The notes beneath the pieces were generated by a model. The model was not told where the DNA came from. It was given only the letters and a program-made list of their open reading frames with translations, and searched no databases. From Paractinoplanes maris (GTDB taxonomy: Bacteria; Actinomycetota; Actinomycetes; Mycobacteriales; Micromonosporaceae), in assembly GCF_023544465.1 (NCBI RefSeq), contig NZ_JALPVL010000015.1, forward strand, positions 269,849 through 333,848: a DNA stretch of 64,000 bases. The letters are read 5' to 3'. Positions within the stretch are counted from its first letter, which is position 1. Every line of letters starts with the position of its first letter. Positions 9,006 to 17,648 of this stretch are shown here, one piece after another. The position numbers were made by a program, and so were the translations under genes.

Positions 9006-9030
9006 CGGGCCCGCCGATCCGGCGGGCCCG
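9006..9030 (+). terminator. Terminator-like hairpin between ferritin-like gene and mntH
   Basis: A perfect 10-bp GC stem (CGGGCCCGCC / GGCGGGCCCG) with the loop GATCC lies 25 nt after the ferritin-like stop. There is no U-tract, as is common in high-GC actinomycetes. It ends only 24 nt before the mntH start, so it may attenuate rather than end transcription. Confidence 0.65.
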
Positions 9031-9054
9031 GCACTCGGAGAAGGACGCACCAAG

Positions 9055-10308
9055 ATGGCTCAGACCTACGCCCTCCCTCCGCTCGGCCGTTCGGGGCTCG
9101 GGCCGGCCCGGCTGCGCGCGGCCACCACCCTCGGCCCGGCGTTCGTCGCGGCCATCGCCTACGTCGACCCGGGCAACTTCGCCACCAACTTCGCCGGCGG
9201 GGCCAGCACCGGCTACCGGCTGATCTGGGTCGTGGTGCTGGCCAACCTGGTGGCGATGCCCATCCAGTTCATGTCGGCCAAACTCGGTGTGGCCACCGGC
9301 CGGAGCCTGCCCCAGGTCTTCCGGGACACGTTCCCCGGCCCCCGGTCCTGGGTGATGTGGGGACAGGCCGAGATCGTCGCGATGGCCACCGACCTGGCCG
9401 AGTTCGTCGGCGCCGCGATCGGGCTGTATCTGTTGTTCGGGATGCCGATGCCGCTGGCCGCCGCGGTCACCGCCGTGCTCGCCTTCGCCCTGCTGGCCCT
9501 GCAACGGCGGGGATACCGGCCGTTCGAGCTGGCGATCGGTGCCCTCCTCTTCCTGATCTGCGCCGGCTTCCTCTACCTGGGTCTGCGCGTCCCGCCCTCG
9601 GCCACCGGCAGCCTCGGCGGTCTGGTCCCCTCGTTCAGCGGCGACCAGACCCTGTTGCTCGCGGTCGGCATCATCGGCGCGACCGTGATGCCGCACGCCA
9701 TCTATCTGCACTCGGGCCTGATGTGCGGCCGGGCGATCGGCCGCTCGGCCGACGAGAAACGACAACTGCTCCGGCTCGAGCGGGCCGACATCGCCATCGC
9801 GATGACCCTCGCCGGCCTGGTCAACCTGAGCATGCTGGCGATCGCGGCCAAACTGTTCCACAACAACGGCTCCGGCGCCGCCATCACGCTGGACGAGGTG
9901 CACACCGGTCTCGACCGCATGGTCGGCGGCGGTGCCGCCCTGGCCTTCGCCGCGGCCCTGCTCGCCTCGGGCATCGCCTCGTCGAGCGTCGGCACCGCGG
10001 CCGGCCAGATGGTGATGGACGGCTTCCTGCGGGCCCGGGTGCCGCTGACCCTGCGCCGGCTGGTCACCATGGCCCCGGCCGTGGCGCTGCTCTGCTCGGG
10101 CGTCGACCCGACCCAGGCGCTGGTGCTCAGCCAGGTCGTGCTGTCCTTCGGCATCCCGTTCGCGCTGGTCGCGCTGCTCATCCTGACCAGCCGCCGCAGC
10201 CTGATGGGCGAGCACGTCAACGGCCGCGTCACGATCGTCTGCATGTCTGCCGTGGTCGCTGTCCTCAGCGGACTCAACCTCATGCTCCTGGGCCAGCAGT
10301 TCCTCTGA
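9055..10308 (+). CDS. mntH: Nramp-family Mn(2+)/H+ symporter
   Basis: The 417-residue protein has about 11 membrane helices. The helix-1 metal motif DPGN follows AIAYV, and the helix-6 motif MPH follows GIIGATV; these carry the Asp, Asn and Met ligands that define the Nramp family. The start ATG 9055 follows GGAG-AAGGACGCACCAAG. It imports Mn2+ (and possibly Fe2+) at the cytoplasmic membrane. Placement after a ferritin-like gene suggests metal or oxidative-stress homeostasis. No MntR-type operator or yybP-ykoY riboswitch was recognised. Confidence 0.95.
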   Translation: MAQTYALPPLGRSGLGPARLRAATTLGPAFVAAIAYVDPGNFATNFAGGASTGYRLIWVVVLANLVAMPIQFMSAKLGVATGRSLPQVFRDTFPGPRSWVMWGQAEIVAMATDLAEFVGAAIGLYLLFGMPMPLAAAVTAVLAFALLALQRRGYRPFELAIGALLFLICAGFLYLGLRVPPSATGSLGGLVPSFSGDQTLLLAVGIIGATVMPHAIYLHSGLMCGRAIGRSADEKRQLLRLERADIAIAMTLAGLVNLSMLAIAAKLFHNNGSGAAITLDEVHTGLDRMVGGGAALAFAAALLASGIASSSVGTAAGQMVMDGFLRARVPLTLRRLVTMAPAVALLCSGVDPTQALVLSQVVLSFGIPFALVALLILTSRRSLMGEHVNGRVTIVCMSAVVAVLSGLNLMLLGQQFL

Positions 10309-10544
10309 GAGGAGTGCACCCGCGTGGCCGGCGTCAGCTGACATCGCGCGGGAGCCTGGCCCGACTCGAACGGTGCAGCCATCCTTGGGTTCAGTGACGC
10401 GCGGTTACCCGGCATCCCGCGCGTTGGGCAAGCCTGGTGATCCACTGTAGGGCTGTCGCCGTCCCGGCAGCACCCTTCCTGGCCGGATGTTTCATCCACG
10501 TCCCCGGACTGCATGGTCCCGGACGTCATGACAATCGACTGATT
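10309..10544. other. Gene-free stretch, nothing recognised
   Basis: This segment, together with the pseudogene that follows, makes a 611-bp gap between mntH and the LacI regulator. It has lower coding bias than its neighbours and several weak inverted repeats, but no open reading frame, RNA gene or riboswitch core that can be supported. Confidence 0.6.
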
Positions 10545-10760
10545 TCACCGAGGACGCGAACATCGCGGGTTCGGCGAGCGCGGGCACCAGGCGGCGCCGA
10601 GGACGCGAGGGAACCGGCGGCGGTTGGGCAACCCGGTCAGGGCGTCGTGGAACGCCTGGTGCAGCGTGCGCCGTTCCGTCACCTGGCCCAGCAGGGCGTC
10701 GTAGGCCTGGCTGAGCCGGTTGCGGGCGCGGCGGCGCAGCAGGAAGAGCAGGCAGGCCGG
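10545..10760 (-). pseudogene. Remnant of a GGDEF (diguanylate cyclase) gene
   Basis: One minus-strand frame reads RNRLSQAYDALL, then HQAFHDALTGLPNRRRF, before running into unrelated sequence and a stop at 10545. HDALTGLPNR is the near-invariant start of a GGDEF domain, and the intact GGDEF protein encoded at 23018-25408 has the same signature. The 60 or so recognisable residues are preceded by a short hydrophobic/basic stretch (CLLFLLRRR) that may be the end of a membrane anchor. The GGDEF motif and the rest of the domain are missing, so it is non-functional. Confidence 0.75.
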
Positions 10761-10919
10761 CCCGGAACTCCCGCAGTTCCCGGCCTGGCTGGAGGAGGCG
10801 GGGAAGAGGGCCGAGCAGTAGGGCCGGGCAATGGTGCTGTCGGCTTCCCTTCGGCACCATCGGCGCCGACTTGAGGCGAGCCCGAAGCGGCGCGATCTGA
10901 AAGAACTTGCAGTGATCCG

Positions 10920-11969
10920 TCAGGCGGCCGACGTGTCGACCGGCCGGTCGTGGCGCTTCGGGGCTTTCGCGGTCGAGTCGCGCACGACCAGCTCGGGCCG
11001 GAAGAGGTATTCCGAGTGCGGGGCACCGTGGCCGTTGATCTCGTCCATCAGCGAGCGGACCGCCGCCACGGCCATCGACGTGACCGGCTGGCGCAGCGTG
11101 GTCAGGGGTGGGTCGGTGAAGGCGATCAGCGGGGAGTCGTCGAAACCGATGACCGAGACGTCGCCCGGCACCGAGAGGCCGCGGCGGCGGGCGGCCCGGA
11201 TCGCGCCCAGCGCCATCAGGTCGGAGCCGCAGACCAGGCCGGTCACGCCCATCGCGAGCAGGCGGTCGGCCGCCACCTCGCCGCCCTCGACGCCGAACAG
11301 GGTCAGCGAGACGTAGTCGTCCAGGGCCGGGTCGGCGATGCCGAGCTCCCGCTTCATCGCCTGGCGGTAGCCGGCCAGCTTGCGCTGGACCGCGATGAAG
11401 CGGTTGGGCCCGGAGATCATGCCGATGCGACGGTGGCCCAGCGCCACCAGGTGGGTGACGGCCAGGTCGCCGGCCAGGCGCTCGTCGCAGGACACGAACG
11501 GGGCCTCGATGCCCTCGGCGTAGCCGTTCATCAGCACGATCGGCAGCGGGCGGTCGAGCAGGCGCTGGTAGCGGGCGTGGTCGGCGGTGGTGTCGGCGGA
11601 CAGCCCGGCCACGAAGACGATGCCGGACACCTGACGGTCGAGCAGCATCTCGACGTACTCGTCCTCGGTGACGCCGCCGGGGGACTGGGTGCAGAGCACC
11701 GGCGTGTAACCCTGCTGGGCCAGCGTCGACTCGATCACCTGGGCGAAGGCCGGGAAGATCGGATTGTCGAGCTCGGGAACGACCAGGCCGACCAGGCCGG
11801 CGCTGCGTTTGCGGAGCCGCTCGGGGCGCTCGTAGCCCAGCACGTCGAGCGCCGTCAGTACCGCCTGGCGGGTCTCGGAGGAGACGCCGGGGCGGTCGTT
11901 GATGACCCGCGAGACCGTCGCCTCACTGACCTGGGCCTGACGGGCGATGTCGGCCATCCGTGCACGCAT
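10920..11969 (-). CDS. LacI-family regulator of the maltodextrin locus (MalR-like)
   Basis: 349 residues from ATG 11969; ATG 11957 is a close alternative, with weak ribosome sites for both. The N-terminal HTH reads MADIARQAQVSEATVSRVIN, with the LacI hinge following. The ligand-binding core has the usual VGLVVPELDNPIF, HRRIGMISGP and SVIGFDDSPLIAF segments. It is transcribed away from malE across 234 bp, so it likely represses the maltose/maltodextrin genes and responds to a malto-oligosaccharide. Clustered TTGC/GCAA half-sites just upstream are candidate operators for self-regulation and malE control. Confidence 0.9.
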   Translation of the reverse strand: MRARMADIARQAQVSEATVSRVINDRPGVSSETRQAVLTALDVLGYERPERLRKRSAGLVGLVVPELDNPIFPAFAQVIESTLAQQGYTPVLCTQSPGGVTEDEYVEMLLDRQVSGIVFVAGLSADTTADHARYQRLLDRPLPIVLMNGYAEGIEAPFVSCDERLAGDLAVTHLVALGHRRIGMISGPNRFIAVQRKLAGYRQAMKRELGIADPALDDYVSLTLFGVEGGEVAADRLLAMGVTGLVCGSDLMALGAIRAARRRGLSVPGDVSVIGFDDSPLIAFTDPPLTTLRQPVTSMAVAAVRSLMDEINGHGAPHSEYLFRPELVVRDSTAKAPKRHDRPVDTSAA

Positions 11970-11993
11970 GACGCCAACTCTAGTGGTGCGGTG

Positions 11994-12055
11994 TTGCCGG
12001 CGAGTTCCTGCAAGCTCTTCCATTGATTGCAAGGAGTTGCTAACGTCCCGGCAAC
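11994..12055. promoter_or_regulatory. Candidate LacI operator cluster between malR and malE
   Basis: Within 62 bp there are five TTGC or GCAA half-sites: 11994, 12010, the palindrome TTGCAA at 12027-12032, TTGC at 12037 and GCAAC at 12051. GTTGC (12036) and GCAAC (12051) face each other across 10 bp. Actinobacterial maltose regulators bind TTGCA-type sites, so this is a plausible operator; binding is inferred. Confidence 0.5.
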
Positions 12056-12159
12056 GCCAATGATATCGACCGATCCCTAATCGGCCGGGTGGCACGGTGC
12101 TTCAGCCGGCGTGCGCCCAGAACGCCCCGAGCAAGCCGAACGACGTGCTCGTGCGGCTG

Positions 12160-12171
12160 ATGAAACTTCAT
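12160..12171. promoter_or_regulatory. Palindrome ATGAA-AC-TTCAT upstream of malE
   Basis: A perfect 5-bp inverted repeat with a 2-bp centre lies 33 nt before the malE start in an A/T-rich patch that is unusual here. It may be part of the promoter or a regulator site. Confidence 0.35.
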
Positions 12172-12203
12172 GCAGACATACGACAACCCGACAGGAGACA
12201 CAC

Positions 12204-13442
12204 ATGCGCCCAGCCGCAGGTGTTGCCGCCGCCCTGACCTGCGCTCTCGCCCTGGCCGGATGTGGCGGGAGCGATGACACCGACAGTCCGGGCACCGGTC
12301 CGAGCGCCCAGCAACAGCAGGGCGAGCTGGTGATCTGGGCCGACGACAAGCGCTCGGCCGCCCTTCAGCCGTTCGCCGAGAAGTTCGGCCGCGAGAACGG
12401 CGTCACCGTGAAGGTGCAGGCCATCAGCAAGGACCAGCAGACCACCTTCGTCACCGCCTCCCAGCAGGGCAGCGGCCCGGACGTCATGGTCGGCGCGCAC
12501 GACTGGATCGGCAACCTGGTGCAGAACGGCGCGGTCGACCCCGTACAGCTGTCGGCCGACCAGACCGCCGGGCTCAACCCCAACGCGCTCAAGGCGGTCA
12601 CTTTCAACGGCCAGACGTACGGGGTCCCGTACGCGATGGAGAATCTCGCCCTCATCCGCAACACCGACCTCGCCCCGAAGGCCCCGGCCACCATCGAGGA
12701 ACTCGTCGCCGAGGCCGGGAAAGCCAAGACCCCCGAGAAGCTCTGCCTGCAGGTCGGCCAGAACGGCGACGCCTACCACCTCTACCCGCTCTACTCGAGT
12801 GCCGGCGGCTACCTCTTCGGCACGTCGGCCGACGGTGACTACGACCCCAAGGACCTGGGCGTCGGCCGGCCGGAGTCGGTCGCGGCGTTCAAGAAGATCG
12901 CCACGCTCGGCGAGAAGGGCTCCGGCGCGCTCAAGCGGTCGATCACCCCGGAGAACTCGATCGCCACGTTCACCTCGAAGAAGTGCGCGTTCCTGGTCTC
13001 CGGCCCCTGGGCGATCACCGACGTCAAGAAGGCGAACATCAAGTACGACATCAGCGCCGTCCCGGGATTCCAGGGTGGACAGCCGGCCCGCCCGTTCCTC
13101 GGCGTGCAGACATTCTACGTCGCCTCGAAGGGCAAGAACAAGGCCCTGGCCCAGGAGTTCGTCACCAACTACGTGACCACGCCCGAGCTGGCCGTCGCGC
13201 TCTATCAGGCCGAGCCCCGCCCACCGGCCCTGACCGCCGCGTTCGACCAGGTCAAGGGCAAGGACGCCGACCTCGAGAAGTTCGTCGCCGCCGGAAAGGA
13301 CGGCCGGCCGCTGCCCGCCGTGCCGGAGATGGCGGCGATCTGGGACCCGTTCGGCAAGGCCGAGGCCGCCGTCGTCGGCGGCGCCGACCCGGCCACGACG
13401 ATCACGGCCGCCGGCCGGACCATCGCGGCCGCGATCAAGTAA
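12204..13442 (+). CDS. malE: Maltose/maltodextrin-binding lipoprotein (MalE-type)
   Basis: 412 residues from ATG 12204, with AGGAG 7 nt upstream. The signal ends in the lipobox LALAGCGGS (Cys20), so the protein is lipid-anchored outside the membrane. The mature region matches family-1 solute-binding proteins: LVIWADDKRSAALQPFAEKF, PDVMVGAHDWIGNL, YGVPYAMENLALIRN and CAFLVSGPWAI. These are hallmarks of the maltodextrin-binding branch. It is the first gene of the malEFG operon and delivers malto-oligosaccharides from starch breakdown to MalFG. Confidence 0.95.
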   Translation: MRPAAGVAAALTCALALAGCGGSDDTDSPGTGPSAQQQQGELVIWADDKRSAALQPFAEKFGRENGVTVKVQAISKDQQTTFVTASQQGSGPDVMVGAHDWIGNLVQNGAVDPVQLSADQTAGLNPNALKAVTFNGQTYGVPYAMENLALIRNTDLAPKAPATIEELVAEAGKAKTPEKLCLQVGQNGDAYHLYPLYSSAGGYLFGTSADGDYDPKDLGVGRPESVAAFKKIATLGEKGSGALKRSITPENSIATFTSKKCAFLVSGPWAITDVKKANIKYDISAVPGFQGGQPARPFLGVQTFYVASKGKNKALAQEFVTNYVTTPELAVALYQAEPRPPALTAAFDQVKGKDADLEKFVAAGKDGRPLPAVPEMAAIWDPFGKAEAAVVGGADPATTITAAGRTIAAAIK

Positions 13443-15017
13443 ATGACGGCGACCAAGCTCGGCGGGCCTGTGACGCAGGCCCGCCCGGCCCCCGAACCGG
13501 AGCGGCGTGGCGGCTCCCCGGCGGCGATCCTGCTGAAAGCGACACTGCTCGGCCTCGCCATCGCCATCGCCGTCTGGGCCGCCTTCCCGCTGATCGAGAA
13601 CGAGAAGTGGACCGGCCTGGCGATCCTCGTGGCCACCACGGCCGGTCTGCTCTACCTCTATCTCACGCCGCGCCACATCCCGCTGAAATACCTGGCGCCG
13701 GGCACCGTCCTGCTCGTCCTCTTCCAGGTCTTCCCGGTGCTCTACACCGCGAGCACGGCCTTCACCAATTTCGGTGACGGCCACCGGGGCAGCAAGCAGG
13801 AGGCCGTCGTGGCCATCCAGACCGCGTCGGTCACCCAGGTGCCCGGGTCCCAGCAGTACGCGTTGAGGATCGCGACCACCGGCGACCCGGCCACCGGCCC
13901 CCTGGTCTTCCTGATCACCGACCCGGCCACCCGGCAGGTCTCGGCCGGGGATGCCGGCGGTCTGACCGCGGTGCCCGGCACCGATGCCGCCGCCGCCGGC
14001 TACACCGTGCTCACCGCCGGCCAGGCCAGCCTGCGCAGCACCGAGATCACCGCGTTCGCCGTGCCCACGGCGGGGGGCGCGATCCGCTCGTCCGGGCTGT
14101 CCCGGGCGTACGAGGGAAAGGCCGGCCGGGCCTACGACGAGGGCTGCGACTGCATCCGGGACACGACGACCGGCCGCACCTGGACGGCCGACGAGAGCGT
14201 GGGCGCCTTCGTCGGCGCCGACGGTGATCGGCTGGCCCAGGGCTGGAAGGTCGCCGTGGGCCTCGGCAACTTCACCCGGGTGCTCACCGACCCGGCCATC
14301 GCGGGGCCCTTCCTTCGTACGCTGGTCTGGAACTTCGCCTTCGCGATCGCCTCGACCGGCGGCACGTTCGTGCTGGGCCTGCTGCTCGCGATGGCTCTGC
14401 ACTCCGATCGCGTGCGGGGCCGCACCGCCTACCGGATCCTGCTCGTGCTGCCCTACGCGATGCCGTCGTTCGCGATGCTGCTGGTCTGGCGGGACATGTT
14501 CAACACCGATTTCGGCCTCGTCAACGAGCTCTTCGGATCCGATGTGGACTGGTTCGGGGGCAGCACCTCGGCCCGGCTGGCGGTGATCCTGGTGCAGCTG
14601 TGGCTGGGTTATCCGTACATGTTCCTGGTCGCCACCGGCGCGTTGCAGGCCATCCCGCGCGAGCTGTCCGAGGCGTCCCGGATCGACGGCGCGAGCGCCT
14701 GGGGTGGCTTCCGGCGGATCGTCCTGCCGCTGCTGATGGTCGCCCTCACCCCGCTGCTGATCTCGTCGTTCGCGTTCAACTTCAACAACTTCAACGCGAT
14801 CTACCTGACCACCGAAGGGGCGCCCTTCCCGGCCGACAACCCGGCCAACGGCGCCACCGACCTGCTGATCACCTACACCTACCGGATCGCCTTCGGCGGT
14901 GGCGGCGCCCAGTACGGCTACGCCGCCGCGATCTCCATCTTCATCTTCCTGATCGTGGCCGTGGTGTCGGCGATCAGCTTCCGCCGCACCCGCCGCCTCG
15001 AGGAGGTCCACTCATGA
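13443..15017 (+). CDS. malF: Maltose/maltodextrin ABC permease MalF
   Basis: The 524-residue protein starts immediately after the malE stop. It has three N-terminal hydrophobic segments, then a large extracytoplasmic loop of roughly 150 residues (about 110-270), then the conserved permease core. This matches the MalF architecture with its P2 loop. The ATPase-docking EAA motif is SEASRIDGASAWGGFRRIVL. Its stop overlaps the malG start. No ATPase gene is in the operon, as is usual in actinomycetes where a shared MsiK-type ATPase energises several importers. Confidence 0.95.
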   Translation: MTATKLGGPVTQARPAPEPERRGGSPAAILLKATLLGLAIAIAVWAAFPLIENEKWTGLAILVATTAGLLYLYLTPRHIPLKYLAPGTVLLVLFQVFPVLYTASTAFTNFGDGHRGSKQEAVVAIQTASVTQVPGSQQYALRIATTGDPATGPLVFLITDPATRQVSAGDAGGLTAVPGTDAAAAGYTVLTAGQASLRSTEITAFAVPTAGGAIRSSGLSRAYEGKAGRAYDEGCDCIRDTTTGRTWTADESVGAFVGADGDRLAQGWKVAVGLGNFTRVLTDPAIAGPFLRTLVWNFAFAIASTGGTFVLGLLLAMALHSDRVRGRTAYRILLVLPYAMPSFAMLLVWRDMFNTDFGLVNELFGSDVDWFGGSTSARLAVILVQLWLGYPYMFLVATGALQAIPRELSEASRIDGASAWGGFRRIVLPLLMVALTPLLISSFAFNFNNFNAIYLTTEGAPFPADNPANGATDLLITYTYRIAFGGGGAQYGYAAAISIFIFLIVAVVSAISFRRTRRLEEVHS

Positions 15018-15859
15018 CCCGCTGGCTCCGGGAGGTCGGGTGGCGCCACCTGGTCGGCGTCGTCGTGCTGGCGTTCGCGATGGTGCCGATCGTCTTCGTC
15101 GTCTCGGCCGCGATCAATCCGCTCGGCACCCTGTCGTCGAGCGAGCTGGTGCCGACCGGCGCCTCGCTCGGCAACTTCACCCGCCTCTTCGCCGACACCG
15201 GGTTCGGCCGCTGGTTTGTCAACTCGATCGTCGTGGCGGCGGTGTCGGCCCTCGCCTCGGTCTTCATCTCGGCCCTGGCCGCCTACGCGTTCAGCCGCCG
15301 GCGTTTCCGCGGCCGCCGGGTGGGCCTGCTCGCGGTCCTGCTGATCCAGATGTTCCCGCAGTTCCTGGCGATCGTGGCGATCTTCCTGATCTTCTCCACG
15401 GTCACCGACCTGTGGCCGGCGATCGGCTTCAACACCTGGTGGGGCCTGATCCTGCTCTACCTCGGCGGGGCCTTGGGCGTGAACACGTGGCTGATGAAGG
15501 GCTTCTTCGACACGCTGCCGCGCGAACTCGACGAGTCGGCCACGATGGACGGCGCCTCGCACGCGCAGGTCTTCTTCCGGATCCTGCTGCCGCTGGTCGC
15601 CCCGATCCTCGCGGTCACCGCGCTGCTCGCCTTCATCGGCACCATCAACGAGTTCCTCATCGCCAACGTGTTCCTCACCGACGCCGGCTCCAAGACGCTG
15701 CCGGTCGGCCTCTACGGCCTGGTCGCGGGGGAGCGGAACGCCAATTTCGGCATGTTCTGCGCGGGCACGCTGCTCACCGCCATCCCGACGGTCCTGGTGT
15801 TCCAATTGCTCCAGCGGTACATCACCGACGGCTTGACGGCAGGGGCGGTGAAGGGATGA
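15014..15859 (+). CDS. malG: Maltose/maltodextrin ABC permease MalG
   Basis: 281 residues from ATG 15014, which overlaps the malF stop and follows a strong GAGGAGG site. Six membrane helices are visible. The EAA loop is DESATMDGASHAQVFFRILL. The segment AFIGTINEFLIANVFLTD and the C-terminal LLQRYITDGLTAGAVKG are typical MalG features. It pairs with MalF to form the membrane channel for MalE-delivered maltodextrins. Its stop overlaps the start of the GH13 enzyme gene. Confidence 0.95.
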   Translation: MTRWLREVGWRHLVGVVVLAFAMVPIVFVVSAAINPLGTLSSSELVPTGASLGNFTRLFADTGFGRWFVNSIVVAAVSALASVFISALAAYAFSRRRFRGRRVGLLAVLLIQMFPQFLAIVAIFLIFSTVTDLWPAIGFNTWWGLILLYLGGALGVNTWLMKGFFDTLPRELDESATMDGASHAQVFFRILLPLVAPILAVTALLAFIGTINEFLIANVFLTDAGSKTLPVGLYGLVAGERNANFGMFCAGTLLTAIPTVLVFQLLQRYITDGLTAGAVKG

Positions 15860-17637
15860 TCCGGCGTCCGCACCACGACGGCAGCGAGCTTTACCTGAGC
15901 GATCCGGCTCCGGCGCTCGGCGACACGGTCAGCGTGTTCGTCCGGGTGCCGCGCGGGACCCGGGTGTCGCGCGTCCACATGCGCTGGGTGCGCGACGGCG
16001 AGCCGGTTTTCACCTCGGCCGTCATCGACCGGCGCTCCGCCTCCGGGGACACGTGGTGGCGGGCCGACCTGCCCGCGCACAATCCGGTCACCCGCTACCG
16101 CTTCCTCCTCGGCACCACAGCGGGTGTGCGCTGGCTGACGGCGTTCGGACTGACCGCGTACGACGTGCCGGACAGCACCGATTTCCGGCTCGTGGCCCAC
16201 CCGGGCGCCCCGGCCTGGGCGCGCGACGCCGTGGTCTATCAGATCTTCCCCGACCGGTACGCACGATCGGCCGCCGCCGACGAGCGGGAGACGCCGGACT
16301 GGGCGATCCGCCCGTCGTCCTGGGACGAGCCGGTCACGGCCGGCCCCGACGCGACCCGCGTGGTCTACGGCGGTGACCTGGACGGCGTCGCCCGGCGGCT
16401 CGACCACGTGACCGAGCTGGGCGCCGACACCGTCTATCTGACCCCGTTCTTCCCGGCCCGTTCCAACCACCGGTACGACGCCTCCGGATTCGACCGGGTC
16501 GACCCGCTGCTCGGTGGTGACCGCGCCCTCGAGCGGCTCGCCGCGGCCGCCCGTGACCGCGGGATCCGGCTGATCGGCGACCTCACCACCAACCACACCG
16601 GCGACACGCACCCGTGGTTCGCCTCGAATCCGGATTTCTATTACGCGAAGCCCGACGGCGGTTACGTGTCGTGGCTCGGCGTGCCGTCGCTGCCCAAGCT
16701 CAACTGGTCGAGCCCCGGGCTGCGCCACGAGTTCGCGGAGATCGCCCGGCGGTGGCTGGCCGAGCCGTACGGCCTGGCCGGCTGGCGGATCGACGTGGCC
16801 AACATGACCGCCCGCTTCGGCGCCGACGACTTCAACCACGAGGTCGCCGCCCTGCTGTGCCGGGCCGTCCGCGAGGCCCGCCCGGACGGGTTGCTGATCG
16901 CCGAGCACGGCCACGACGCGACCGGCGACCTCGACCGCGGCGGCTGGCACGGCACGATGAACTACGCCGGTTTCACCCGCCCGGTCTGGTGCTGGCTGCG
17001 CGCCGACGAGGTGCCGTTCGACGGCTTCCTGGGCCGCCCCGAGGAGCTGCCCCGGCTCGGCGCGGACGCGCTGGTGGCGACCATGTCGGCGTTCGCCTCG
17101 CAGATGTCCTGGCGGTCGTGGGAGGCGTCCTGGCAGCTGCTCGGCTCGCACGACACCGCCCGCATCCGGACCGTGGTGGGTGACGCCGAGCGGCAGCACG
17201 TCGCCGCCGGGCTGCTCTTCACGCTGCCCGGCACGCCGATGGTCTTCGCCGGCGACGAGCTCGGACTCACCGGCGGGGGCAACGAGACCGCCCGCGCGAC
17301 GATGCCCTGGACCCGGCCCGACACCTGGGACACCACCACGCTCGGCCGCTATCGCGATCTGGTCGCGCTGCGCAAGACGTCGCCGGCCCTGAGCCGGGGC
17401 GGGCTCCGCTGGGTCCACGCCGACGGCGACAGCCTGGTCTTCCTGCGCGAGAGCGCGGCCCAGAGCGTGCTCGTGCTGGCGTCCCGCGCCCCGGCGTCAC
17501 TGCGGCTGACCGGTCTCCCGCCCGGCACCGCCCTGGAGAACCTTTACGGCGGCGCGCCGCCGCTGCACATTGAATCCGATGGTTCCACCGTCATCGATGG
17601 TTACGGCCCGGCCGTCCAGGTCTGGGCTCTGCCCTAG
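15856..17637 (+). CDS. Cytoplasmic GH13 maltodextrin-degrading enzyme (neopullulanase/cyclomaltodextrinase-like)
   Basis: 593 residues from ATG 15856, coupled to malG by ATGA and preceded by GAAGGG. There is no signal peptide. An N-terminal beta-sandwich (1-115) of the type seen in GH13_20 enzymes precedes the catalytic barrel starting at DAVVYQIFPDRYA. Catalytic residues are D313 in GWRIDVANM, E350 in LLIAEHGH, and the transition-state Asp in GSHDTARI. The conserved region I is DLTTNHTGD. It would hydrolyse imported maltodextrins to maltose and glucose. Neopullulanase, cyclomaltodextrinase and maltogenic amylase cannot be separated from sequence reading alone. Confidence 0.9.
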   Translation: MIRRPHHDGSELYLSDPAPALGDTVSVFVRVPRGTRVSRVHMRWVRDGEPVFTSAVIDRRSASGDTWWRADLPAHNPVTRYRFLLGTTAGVRWLTAFGLTAYDVPDSTDFRLVAHPGAPAWARDAVVYQIFPDRYARSAAADERETPDWAIRPSSWDEPVTAGPDATRVVYGGDLDGVARRLDHVTELGADTVYLTPFFPARSNHRYDASGFDRVDPLLGGDRALERLAAAARDRGIRLIGDLTTNHTGDTHPWFASNPDFYYAKPDGGYVSWLGVPSLPKLNWSSPGLRHEFAEIARRWLAEPYGLAGWRIDVANMTARFGADDFNHEVAALLCRAVREARPDGLLIAEHGHDATGDLDRGGWHGTMNYAGFTRPVWCWLRADEVPFDGFLGRPEELPRLGADALVATMSAFASQMSWRSWEASWQLLGSHDTARIRTVVGDAERQHVAAGLLFTLPGTPMVFAGDELGLTGGGNETARATMPWTRPDTWDTTTLGRYRDLVALRKTSPALSRGGLRWVHADGDSLVFLRESAAQSVLVLASRAPASLRLTGLPPGTALENLYGGAPPLHIESDGSTVIDGYGPAVQVWALP

Positions 17638-17648
17638 AAAGGCACCTA

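Noticed and set aside
10380..10500. Possible riboswitch (GGTTACC, CCACTG and GGGCAAGCC pieces recall known aptamers)
   Set aside because: The pieces are in the wrong order and the needed helices do not pair for cobalamin, c-di-GMP or c-di-AMP classes.
12168..15011. 947-codon antisense frame opposite malE and malF
   Set aside because: Shadow of GC-rich codons, low-complexity Gly/Arg/Asp product, no domain features.
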